NCBI GenBank assembly: GCA_964035545.1
Contig: OZ037769.1
Coordinates: 12,888,633-12,952,632 of the forward strand
Direction of reading: 5' to 3'
Length of the DNA stretch: 64,000 nt
DNA from: Bugula neritina
Lineage: Eukaryota; Bryozoa; Gymnolaemata; Cheilostomatida; Bugulidae
The notes beneath the pieces were generated by a model. The model searched no databases, was not told the origin of the DNA, and saw only the letters and a program-made list of their open reading frames with translations. A program made the position numbers and the translations under genes. Shown here piece after piece: positions 12,351 through 23,817 of this stretch. Within the stretch, counting starts at the first letter, position 1, and every line of letters starts with the position of its first letter.

Positions 12351-14187
12351 AGCTTCTACTCAGCAACAAACTATAATGACACCACAGTTTTGTAAACAGG
12401 CATTGGCAGCCTGAGTCATGTACAGCTCAGTGTCAAAAAATTTTGGTAAATAGTAAAAACAATTTTAGATGTTTCAACTTGTATGTTTGATAATGCACAT
12501 GAAATATACACTGGCTTGTTTATTAGAATCAACGAAAATTGATAAAAGAATGAAATACAAGAAAATTAATTAGTGCAATTCCAAGCTAAGTCACTCCATT
12601 CCCTATGTAAAACTTTGGTAAACAGATTGACTTTTTTATGATATTGTGGAATAAGTCGCTTTGCTCAATTTTTAAGGGAATAAATTTTCCTTGAACCAAA
12701 CAAATTTTAGCAATACTGCTAGCACAGCTGTTGTTGTATTTTAACAATGATCTCTTCAAAGAGGAGTCGCTTTATTGAAACTATAAAATATTCACTATTC
12801 GACTACATTTTTTATTACATGTTAAGAATTTTCTGCCCATTACTGCCTGAATATTTTCGTTTTTCAAGTGCTTCAATAGTGATTGTCTAAACGTCTAAAT
12901 TCTTACTTATTAACATGAAAAAAATTCTTAATCACTGTTAGATTATAGTAATTAGACATCATTAGACAGCTCCAAGTATTTGTGAGTTGTCTACTTTCTT
13001 GTATAAAAAGCATTTTGATAATATTAAGAATTTTTGAAGTATTTTTCTCTTGAGCTGACGCAACTAAAGTTGCACTCTCATGGTTTGTGCGTAGGGCCAC
13101 ATGACACGGGTTTCCTGCATGCAGGTCCAAATTTTTGAAAACCCGTCCTGGGAACAAACTGCCACACACAATGATCTTGGGGTTTAACTTTACTATACCC
13201 GCCTACAGACTTTTGTTTTTAAATCTATGTCATCGACAAAGTGACTTTAAATATTATAAAAACAGAAATGCAAACTATATGAAACTGTTTTAATGCAGTT
13301 CGCTAAAAATTAAAACTTGAAGTGAAATTAAAAAGTGTGCTAGAGCTAGATGGTAATCAGCCAATTAATCAAACGAGCTTGCTGCACTTCTCGCTTAGCA
13401 TGTTTCCTGCATGAAAACTAGCACATTTTTGAGCTAAATGGGATTCCCGCATGATGCCCGCACGGGTAAATAATGTTGTGTGGCTCTTTGCCAGTTCTTT
13501 TATAGGCTAATGATAAGCAAACTACTAAGCATATACTAGATAGAATACAGCATAATAATATGTTTAGTAGTATATATATGCCATATATAATCATATGTGT
13601 GTACTAGATCGCAGAGGCTAAGAATAGCTGCCAACCACAAAGATAGTAGAGGAGTACTTGATAGTTAAAAAGTTAAGCAACTGGGCACTCAACTTGTAAA
13701 AACATAATCTACACAGAACTGTTTCAGTTTTAGAAGAAAAGCACACACAAGTACGATTATAATGCAAGATATTCTTACCGATTAGTATTGATGCTGTTTT
13801 AGTTTACCTGGAGTAGAACTTTTAACAAGTTTAGATGATATTTCTAATGAATGTTACTTTTCAATGGGCAACAATGCAAGATTTGCATTCTTTCACAATT
13901 TTGCTGTTACACAAAACATTTTTAGCAAATATTTAAACTTTTCAGTGTATCAAATTATTTTGGTCGATGAATGAATTATTTAGAAGATTTTCTCATTTTA
14001 GTTTTAATAACTTACTTTAATTAGCATTGCGGCCACGTGAAGTATATAATACAAAATTGTATTGCGTGTGATTTATATTAATGAGTATTTCTAAAATAAT
14101 ATGTGGTGTGTAGTGCAAAAATGCATGTGTAGTAAATTATACAAATTATACAATAGTAATGTACAATTTCTATTGTATAAATTTTAG
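12351..14187. other. Upstream region of PKA-R, no gene seen
   Basis: AT-rich sequence upstream of the PKA regulatory subunit start. It should contain that gene's promoter and 5' leader, but no TATA box or initiator could be placed with confidence. The open frames are short and lack exon-like neighbours. Confidence 0.5.
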
Positions 14188-14405
14188 AGAGCAGCCGTAG
14201 TCTAGGGGTTAGAGCGTTTGCCTAGTGAACACGAAGGTCATGGGTTCGAGCCCTGACAAAGGCCATTGGTGATGTTAGGAAGAGCATCCAGTCATAATTG
14301 CTCTTGTGCCTCATTTAAATAATTCCTTAGCCCGCTTTAACAAAAACCCTTTCTATCAAGGGTTTCTCACAGGGATAGTGACTATAAACTTGCGTGAGTT
14401 TTTTT
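14188..14405 (+). repeat. tRNA-derived SINE, family I, copy c
   Basis: Head GCAGCCGTAGTCTAGGGGTT, B box GGGTTCGAGCCC, shared body AAAGGCCATTGGTGATGTTA, and 3' CACAGGGATAGTGACTATAA. Same family as the copies at 4369, 10601 and 53796. Confidence 0.85.
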
Positions 14406-14593
14406 AATGTACAATTTAATTTGTTTATATTATAATTTTGTTGCATTACACATTAAGTACAGCATATCCTGATGCATTTAGTATCACATGTTGTAAACAG
14501 TACAGAGCACACAGTATAAATAAAGCAGTAGCTAGTTATATCAGGGTTATTTTTTTATTAGACTGGATCATTTGAAAACGAATTGCCACTGTA

Positions 14594-14952
14594 AGATCAC
14601 TATAAGGTCACTGTAGGGTCACCAAAAGGTCACTGTAGGGTCACCATAAGGTCACTGTAGGGTCACCATAAGGTCACTCTAGGATCCCCATAAAGTCACT
14701 GTAGGGTCACCATAAGGGCGCTGTAGGGTCACCATAAGATCACTGTAGGGTCACCAAAAGGTCATTGTAGGGTCACCATAAGGTCACTGTAGGGTCACCA
14801 CAAGGTCACTGTAGAGTTGCATTAATGTTAATGTAAGGTCATTGTAAAGTCACCATAAAGTTACTTTATGATCACCATAACGTTATTGTAGGGTCACATT
14901 TATGTCAATGTAAGGTCATTGTAAGGTCATTGTAAGGTCATCGTAAAGTCAC
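14594..14952 (+). repeat. 22-bp minisatellite built of PuGGTCA half-sites at 11-bp register (DR5-like)
   Basis: The unit AGGTCACTGTAGGGTCACCA plus two bases (TA) repeats about 16 times. Each unit is two hexamers, AGGTCA and GGGTCA, each followed by a five-base spacer. I count 20 exact PuGGTCA hexamers, all in one orientation and all on a strict 11-bp register (14605, 14616, 14627, 14638, 14649, 14660, 14671, 14704, 14726, 14748, 14759, 14770, 14781, 14792, 14803, 14836, 14891, 14913, 14924, 14935), with decayed hexamers between. Direct repeats with 5-bp spacing are the classic retinoic-acid-receptor/RXR site. It lies 2.2 kb upstream of the PKA-R start codon and 0.8 kb beyond the stop of the beta-like receptor gene. 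Function is not shown; the motif layout is. Confidence 0.9.
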
Positions 14953-15725
14953 TGAATCACTCACCATTAAACCTAGAACATCTTAGGAGAAATATGGACA
15001 AGTTTATTATTTATTAGCTTTTTTACAAAATGACCCTATATGGTAATGGAATAGGCACATCATAGTAATAGAATAGCGGTAGTAGCATATCACTATGCTG
15101 ATCAAATAGACATGGTGCCCAGTACTAATTATATATTGCAAAATTGGGACACTTAAGTCATGCATTTTACGATTTTAGCCGCTTTTTAACTATGCTCATC
15201 AAATCAATAGTCAAGTGCTTAGCAATTGTCTTAGTAGTTCAAAGCATATTTTGACTCTAACAACATGTAAGGTGCATAAACTTCTTTACTTTAATCAGAA
15301 AATATAAGCTTTATTCAACAACAAAGGTATTATTGATATTCATGTTGTCAAGCCAGCTTGACAAAGTTATAGCATCCATAATTGAATAGAACAGTTCAGC
15401 AAAATGTTCACTTAGAATACAATAATCAAATCATAATAACATAGTAGTAGCTTTTGGTAAGATGCATAAAATTTAATTTATACAATATGATGTTTGTTTG
15501 TGTTTTTGTATCCACATTTATCAAACATTTCTACTGATTACAATATCTAGTATCAACTCATTGTGGTATATAAAATTGAAATACTATTATGGTGGCTTTA
15601 CATAATACATACACAATCAGGTTTTTGGAACATTAAACACTAGTCATTTTCTGATACATGCAAAGAGAGTATAATATTTAATCATCTTCCTAATAAACGG
15701 GCATCTTCCAGCAAGATTGTAAAAT
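14953..15725. other. 3' flank of the beta-like nAChR gene
   Basis: AT-rich DNA containing AATAAA on the minus strand at 15315-15310, a plausible polyadenylation signal for the receptor gene that ends at 15726. No other gene is seen. Confidence 0.5.
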
Positions 15726-18700
15726 TCAGCCAATCTGCAAGTTTTCAACCAAAGTCTTTTGGTCAATGACTTCAAAGATGTGGGGGGCATCAACAATTAT
15801 GGTAATCGTCCCGATCACAGTCACAATAATAAATGTGTAGAGCAGAAATCTGTCAATCACTGAGGCTACGTACTTCCAGTCATCACAAATCTACAAATTT
15901 TAATGAAAAGATTTTACTGGGAAACCATCAACCAAAGTAATAATTATGGATAGTGCTATTTGATTTAATCAAATTGGTCGTAGTATAGTAGTAGCTGTTT
16001 TGGTAGCAGTAGCGGTAGCGGCAGCAGCAGCAGTAGCAGTAGTAGTAGTAGTAGTAGTAGCGGTATTAGTAGCGGTAGTAGTAGTAGCGGTAGTAGTAGC
16101 GGTAGTAGAAGTAGTAGCAGTAGCAGTAGCAATAGCAGTAGTAGTAGTAATAGTAGCATTCAGAGATGTTTCAAAAATCGTTGGCTCAAACTGACCATCT
16201 CATAATCATCTTTCAGTTTCAGATGCTGAGTTATGTACTCCACTGATTCCAGAGTTTTCTGAGCTCTCACTGAGGAAAGAGCCTCAGTGTTGAACACGTA
16301 GTTTACGTCTCCCTCATCCAGAGACCGACTGAAGGATGACTGGCCAGACATATTCTTCAGCTTTGGCTTTTGACTTTTGAGCTTATCATCACATTCTGCT
16401 ATTTTCTCAGCTATCTTTCTTTTGTGCCATTTTTCGTATTTTTCATGATGTTTTGGTCGTTTCATGAAGAGTATAATTGGCAACCAGTTCAGAAAAACCA
16501 CTCTCATCCAGCGAGACATTTTGTAGGTTCTGGGAGAACTGTAGTTGATGTTTATGATCATCACGGAAGTAATTATAGTTATTATATTCAACATGAAGGC
16601 AAAGAATAAGTACTTGGAGATTAGAGGGATGGTAACAGATGTTGGGGGTAAGCTTCTCGATACCAGGAGAAGGAAAACGATGAGAGCTAGAAGAATTGAT
16701 ATGCAGAGAGTTACTTTCTCCTGCGCATTCGCTGGTAAGTAAAATGTCAATGAACTCAGAAATGAGATTAATACACATGGCGCTAACAGATTAACCGTAA
16801 AGAATAATGTCTTTCTTCGTAATATGATTTTGTACGTAATTTCACTATACTTTTTGTTGGACTCTGGTACAATCTTTGCTGGACAGCCAATCAAATCCCA
16901 TGTTCCACTGTATATGTAGTTGTCAAGATAGCACAACTCTTTATTGTCAAGAAAACCCATTTGTACTTCATCGGAGTTGAACGTCCAAGAGCCAAACTTC
17001 ATTTCGCATTCCTGTTGATCGAATGGGAAGTACCGAACGTCGATGGTGCAGGAGCTTTTATAGATAGCCAGAGGGATCCACATGACCATTCCAGAGCTGT
17101 ATATCACTGTGTGGCAGCAATAGGATTGTTCATATTTTCCGTCAGCACTACAAAACATTGTGGTATGCGTAAACTGGCTTTTTTCACTTTTGACATCTAG
17201 AGCAATATATACACCGACCTGCATATTTTCAAAAGCACAATGCTGCAGCCTTTACTGTGATTGGATCTGTTACGTTTAGTTGAGCATTTCGTTCAGGATG
17301 CAATGTTTGCCTTACTTTTTAACAGATAATTCTTTATATGCCATAATGCATGTATAAACATATTTAATAAATAACAGCTATGTATACACTAAATCTAACG
17401 TTACGCAAAATATATGCAAGTCTATACGTAACTAAAATATTAACAATACTATACAAACTATATTACAGTATGTTGATATTTTGTGTCTCTATCAATATTA
17501 ATAATATTGTTGCTAGCTTTTCAAAAACTTTCTCTTCTCTGACTACTTCTATCAGCAGTGAACGTACTTGTTGAGCAGAACTATATCTGGTTTCCAGACC
17601 TCCTGACAAGGTAGCCTTATAGCTTCTATACCGTCGTATCTGGTCGGATCCCAGGTTAGCTGGTAGTCATTCCAAGTCTGAAAACACGTCAAATTGTTCA
17701 TGAGCTTTGATAGTGATAATAACTGCTGCTAGCGAAGGTTGAATATCATGACAAGTTGCATAAGCTAAATTAATAGACCTTTTTCAGAGGTCCCAAATGT
17801 ACCCCCCCCCCCCTACAATTAAGAGTTGGGGTCTCCAAAAATAAAATTTTGCTGCAGTTGTGAATGCAGAGCCACTGCAGTTTAAATGATTGACCCTAGT
17901 GTTTTGAAAACAAAAGCTTTACCAAGTTGAGAAAAAAACAATTAAAGTTGGTTTTTTGGAATTTACCATACATTTTTAACATTGCATGCTTTATAACTGG
18001 CAATCACTAATGTAGAAACAGTGTGCTCAGTTTCATATGATGAAAGACACCTAAAAAAGGTGAAATGTCTTTTTTAATTCAAGAGTTGGTGAACGTACTC
18101 TTCAATTCATAAAATTTAAGATACATTTTAATGAATAATCGTTGCATGGTATTACTTTGAATAGTAATAAAAAGCAACTGATATACATAATTAAAAAAAT
18201 TCAAATGTTTCACACAAACCAAACATTCATGATTATTTTATTGAATCTAATACTCTAACCATTCTTATCCAGTTGTTGGTTTTCATAATCTGAGTTCTTT
18301 CATCCACGCTGATGACTTGAAATAGTGTGATGCCAAACTGAACTTGCACAGCCTGAGAGATGTTCTTCACTGGTAGTATGAGAGGGTTGTAACCCGGCCC
18401 CTCTATCAGGTCATATACTAGTCTTCTCTCAGACTCACTGCACCCAGCTACAAGAGGCATAGAATTTAGAATAGCTTTTAACAAACTTAAGATTTTAGTT
18501 TAATTTTTTTAAAACTTTTGGCCGAGGAAAATATAATTAACATTGCAAAAAAAACAGTATAGATGGTAGCTTTTGAATGTTAAAGAAGGCCAGGCAGCAA
18601 ATTCTTCAAATATAATACTACAGATTTTAGCAATAGCATGTTTTAACCAATTACTGAATTAAAGCATATATATAGAGTCAAATGTGCTACTGTTATTATG

Positions 18701-21700
18701 AAAGATAAATTAATACAGTTCCAAGTTCTTAGGGTGATCGAGTTTGACTGAAAAATATAAATTAATTTATACATGACAGATGTGCATTTATATATCCTAT
18801 TTCCATTGAGTTACTTCCTGCACTATAATAGATGGCAAAATAATAATTACAGGAAATATTAATTATTATTTCAGTTCTCTTGGAAAACTAGAAAATCAAA
18901 AATTCCATATAAAATGGGAGGAGCTTATTTAATTATGAGATTATAATTTAGTAACCAAATAACTATGTCTTCTTTTCATATAAATAGTAACTTATGTTTG
19001 TAATATATATAGCCATATATTTTATTTCTGAACAGTGTTTACAGCTGGTATTTTCTAGTTAAGGGCTGATAAATGCAGGTGGAATGGATTCACCTAGCCT
19101 TTTTAAGCTAAAGCTAGGAAGGATTTGATTGGCCAAGTATATGCAAATCTTAATAATATGAGTATTTCTTATTTGCCACAAGAAAAGCAACTGCTATTGA
19201 AAAGAGGCATTTTATGATGAGGTGAGTGAATCATGGCTCTTTGTATATAATATTTCAAGTTATCTTCACATTCTACTGTCAAAGTTTCACACTAAACTTG
19301 AAATTTTTAGTAACAGTGACTTTTCTATTCAACTTTGAACTTTAAGCCTGTATGTTGCACCAGCTTAGATAGCATGCAAGGAAAGTCAGGAACATTTAAT
19401 ATAGTTAGATTAGTTTCATAATACCAGAGCCAATAATGAAGAATGCTACCAGCTTGAGCACAAAATTTATTATATATGAAACAAAACTTTTAGAGCATGC
19501 AACCTTAAAACAGTCTGTAAATGATAGCTAAGATACATATGAATACTTTAATACTGCATAAATGAAGTACGTCAAGAATTTTTTATGAATGAATAATTCC
19601 AAAGGAACATTTATGAAACATAGCGAGTCTGTCTATAAATAGAATGTTGTATAACCGTATTCTGATCACATGACAGCTATGACTGCTGCCGTATCATACA
19701 TGCTGCTGAATCATGAGGAATCTACCCTTCAAGGGTATTAAGTATCTACATTTATAGAAAATCATTAAAAGATGAATAGCAAAAGGTCTTGTAGACACTT
19801 GATACTCTGATGCGATAATTGAATTTCATTCAAGGAGGCTGTATAACATTGTAACATTAATTAACTTTACACATAAGCCTTAGCCATAGAGTTTCACTTG
19901 TTATCTTACTCAAAACATGTTAGCTCAGGAACCCCCCCCCCCCTTTCCTCATTATAGTCATCAAGCTAAACTAAATAATATAGACATTGTGCATATGTTT
20001 GATCCATACAGTAGATATATTGTTGATTATTATTGGTGTATAAATATGTTGGGTTTCTTTCAATCCTGCCACTTTCCTTTTCTATGATAAATGTCAAACA
20101 GAATGTCTGCATAAAATATTAGACTAACTATAATCAAAATAAATTAAAGCACTTTTTGGCTTGTATTTTAAAATGCCTATTTTATGAGTTTAATTCAATC
20201 CATGTTAGAAATATAACAAAATGGCGACAAAACTGTGCATTTGTAAAGCATGTAGATAAAGTTTTAAGTAGTTTCTTTAACTGAAGAAAATATTTTATTA
20301 TATATAGGGCCTTATAAAATAGTTTCTATGCCATCATAAACTAAGTATATTATATACTCTCTCAGCTCTTGATATTGTAATAGTTACAGTCTGTTTGTTA
20401 ACAAAAGGTGTGAAACAGATTTGAATGCTTTTCTAAGTTGATAAACGACACAATAGGCAGTCTCAAGCAGTAAATATTTCAAAAAATTTCCATCCTCTCA
20501 AATTTACATACAATAAACCTGAAAATTATTGAGTAAAATAGTTTTTGTTTAGACAAAAAAATAATTAATGTTTTTTAAATAATGTCAATTTTTTTACCAA
20601 AAGTGCATTTTTAGCTTGAGGCATATAATAATGCCTATATAGGGTGGATTAAATGTAACAGTTTTTAAATCATGTGCCTTTGATTATACTATTACCGTTG
20701 CAAAGACTATATATATGACTTTTTCTATGTGATGCAATTTTTACAGTCTGTGACTCTATCACCATGTAGTGCAATCTATGTAATAAAATTTGTTAATGCT
20801 ATTTGGCACAAATGGCACATATACTTCTAAGTAACGTGTACTTTATCAAATGAGTCACCCTTAAAGACAAAGAAAGAGCTTACTAGTTTTTAAGGTTTTA
20901 AAATATTGTTTTTTAAAATATAATCTCAACGCTTTGCATAAGATATTGACAAAGCGAGTGTGTGTAATGCAGACTAATGGGGAAATAGTTATATGATTAC
21001 AAATTAGTCACTTAAATGAACCCGGTCTGTTTGAAACTATTAGTTTCTTTTCAAACAGCAGCTGTAAGCTTTCAAGTCATTAATAATTTACAGCTTTTTT
21101 CGATAGATTTTCTTATGTATTTTTCACTCAGATTTGCAAATAATATCGAATAGCCAAGCATGACAGCCTTAATTCACAGCTGAAGTTCATCTGTGGTTTT
21201 GAAGGCTAACATTAAAAATTACTTGCATGACTTCAATCAGTGTTGAAATTTTACACCTTTTTAACATTTTGATGAGTAAAAATCTATAATAAACTTTGCA
21301 TTGTAAGCTTAATTCACGTCCAACTTTACATCTACTTGATAGAGTATGTGCAGAGATCTAATGTATCGTATTGATTAAAGAGTCGTCAAGTGCGCAGCAT
21401 CTAATTCAGGTAGCATTGTGATTATTTTTGCACAAATTTTATGCTTTGATGAATGGGGAGTTAAAAGAAGGCATTCAGTACACTGCATGTCTACTTGTTT
21501 CACTAATTATAGTTAAGATCTGAAGAGTGCTTAAATTATTCCAAAGTTGACAAATTCAATTGTTTAAAACATTGAAAGCAACGGTAATATCCATAATTTC
21601 ATGTTTCTTAGCTAAAATAAAATTTGCACCAGAGTATTCAAAAGTGCGGGTGCTCTTTAACAGCCCTACTTTATGCTCATATTTGATTCTTAATTTTATC

Positions 21701-21936
21701 CTAAGCATTTACTATACAACAATTTAAATATGTATAAAGGCCAAAGCTAATTTCTTACAAGTATTTTATGTTAAAGATGTACAATAACTGCTGCTAAAAG
21801 CAATTTTCTTCAATATTTTGTAAAACAAACATATTTTTTTTAAAATTGAACTTGAAAGTTTCTAAGTCTTACCGCTTGCTATAAAAGCAGAAAGAATAAA
21901 TCCAGCCAAATACATAGCGCAGTCTACCAATACCAT
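15726..21936 (-). CDS. Nicotinic acetylcholine receptor subunit, non-alpha (beta-like)
   Basis: Complete gene, exons 21936-21873, 18447-18260, 17677-17568, 17147-16196 and 15890-15726, giving 492 aa. Exon 1 encodes a signal peptide (MVLVDCAMYLAGFILSAF). The extracellular domain has WNDYQLTWDP and WKPDIVLLN, and the Cys-loop cysteines at 154 and 168 are separated by 13 residues (CTIDVRYFPFDQQEC). TM1 to TM3 follow RRKTLFF. The pore segment has QEK before CISILLALIVFLLLVS; the glutamate in front of TM2 predicts a cation channel. The C-loop region (GTWDLIGCPAKIVPESNKKY) lacks the vicinal cysteine pair of alpha subunits, so it cannot form the principal agonist face alone. TM4 is in the last exon. 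One 952-bp exon covers what is split over several exons in the neighbouring alpha7-like gene. Intron 4 contains a TAG-type trinucleotide tract. Confidence 0.93.
15980..16156. repeat. (TAG/CAG-type) trinucleotide repeat
   Basis: Imperfect GTA-based trinucleotide tract with GCA and GCG interruptions. It fills intron 4 of the beta-like receptor gene, between its last two exons. Open frames of poly-Val/Ala or poly-Leu through it are artefacts. Confidence 0.95.
18448..21872. other. Intron 1 of the beta-like nAChR gene (3.4 kb)
   Basis: AT-rich intron with no recognisable exon. At 19320-19595 it holds a segment related to 22705-22985 (see the repeat entries). Homopolymer C and A runs occur; nothing else was recognised. 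Confidence 0.6.
19320..19595 (+). repeat. Diverged duplicated segment, copy 1
   Basis: Shares, in the same order, TTGAACTTTAA, GAGCACAAAATTT, AGTCTGTAAATGAT-like, and AATACTGCATAAATGAAGT-like words with 22705-22985. Divergence is high and the ends are blurred. It could be an old dispersed repeat or a trace of receptor-gene duplication. Confidence 0.55.
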
Positions 21937-23817
21937 TGCTTGTTTGGACGAATTTAACAGCTTTAATTAGTCATGATTACTGTATCCGTAATGCAAGGTA
22001 CATGCTGCCAAAGATTGCTGCCACATGTTGTATATCTGCTGACTGAAAAATCTGTGAACTCGCTGGTAAAGTTAGATACTTCACTGTATTGTGTTGTCAT
22101 CAATAATCAATAGTCTTGTATAACCCAAGGCATTTATTCTCTTTCTACTATAATATAATCTCAATGTAAGTCATGCCAAATTAATCTTTTGCTGCCCATT
22201 GTACAAAGACAATTCAGTCAGTCTAGCTATGACCCAAGGCTATGCCCTTAATGTGTTGGTGTATGCACACTACGTTCTAACTTTATCTTGCCGGTATAAT
22301 TAGATAATCAATTGCAAAATATTATGTATTCGAGTCATAGATTTGCAGTGATTCTATTTTTAGCCTTTTTCTGAAAATAAATCTAAGGCCTCAGTTGATT
22401 GGTTTACAGCTTATGACTCAATCTTTAGCTTGTAGTAAGATTTTTAGTTTAGCTGTTGAATTACTTATCAAAAGTTGTCTCTCCATATACCCACCCACCT
22501 TTGTACCCTCCTTTTCATTCAATCCAATAATCGACATTTTTTATAATATTTTAGAACTGTCAATAAAGACTCCCTACAAACTTCATTTATGCTGGGTTAA
22601 AATATTTGCATATATCTTGGCTATCAGGTAAATACAACTTCAGGGTGGTATGCCCAAGCATACTGTTCTTTTAATTGCTCTTTTGCATACATGGCTGACT
22701 TAAACCTTTAAGTTTTGAACTTTAATTAAGCCATTCAGTGCTTTCAGCAGCTAAGATTAGGATGCAATGAAAGTCAGCAATAGTTAGTCTTAGTTTTACT
22801 ATAGCTAGAAGCCAAGGGCCAAATAAAAATGCCATCAGCATATGAGCACAAAATTTCTTATTAAGCAAGATTGTTTGAGTATACAACCCTCATGCAGTAT
22901 GTAGATGATTACAAAGATATATCTATACATAAAGATTTTACTACTGTATAAATAAGGTGTGTCAGGAATTCTTTTCTAGCTTTATCAATGTATCTCATGT
23001 TAAGTTACATCAATAACTGGTGCTGCATGTAACCTTAAACCCGCAACATTTCAATCCTAGAGCTGAATTTATTAGATTAATTTTGCACAAATCAAACAAT
23101 GTATTAGATAAACAAGTTCGTCAGAAGTTATCACTCCTTTCTTCGAGACTTCTCAAATATAACACCAGAAACTCTATGTGTCTATAACCAGCAGTGTACC
23201 AGCTATTTCATACACACCGAAACATTGTACTGCATATACTCAATAATCTTTTATTGGTACAGAACTGTGAAATGTGTTTTATTGTTGTATTTTGTAATAA
23301 ATGCTGGAATAAAACTTGTTGGGCCAGTGTACAGAGTATTATAAAAAATAAGAGGCTTAATTCTGACTTCAAATCTCTAAAGTATTAAGCTACAAAATAT
23401 TTCAGTTTCACATCAAATGATACACATAATAGTATAAAAATATAAATGTTATTGGGGCAACGACTCCTACTACAACTATTTTTTGCAAATATCAAATTAA
23501 TAGCATCACTTTAACTTGCAGCATTTATATGAAACTTTTATAAGACCTATAATACAAAATCAAAACAAACTTATCATATAATAAGTCAATTCATTGAATA
23601 TAAGATCACTGCAATTTAATAAACTATTTATTAAGAATTCTTTCAAACACCTAGCTGTCAAATATAAATACTGCATGCATGGGTGACATGCAGTCCAAGC
23701 ATTTGATTACCAATTATAAGCTACACGTTTTAGCAGGTACTTGCAGGTTTTCAATGCATTTAAGTATGTGGAAAAATATAATGCTAAGAGAAAGCGTCAA
23801 GGAATTGTTACAAGTAT
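21937..23817. other. Intergenic region between the two nAChR genes
   Basis: About 1.9 kb holding the promoter side of the beta-like gene and the 3' flank of the alpha7-like gene. AATAAA on the minus strand at 23632-23627 is a likely polyadenylation signal for the latter. Apart from the duplicated segment at 22705-22985 nothing was recognised. Confidence 0.55.
22705..22985 (+). repeat. Diverged duplicated segment, copy 2
   Basis: Partner of 19320-19595: TTTTGAACTTTAATTAAGCC, ATGAGCACAAAATTTCTTAT and TACTGTATAAATAAGGTGTG lie in the same order and orientation. Confidence 0.55.

Noticed and set aside
17148-17224. N-terminal extension (MQVGVYIALDV...) of the long receptor open frame
   Set aside because: It is intron sequence read through. 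The TTTTGTAG acceptor at 17148 gives the conserved LLNNADGKYE junction with exon 3.
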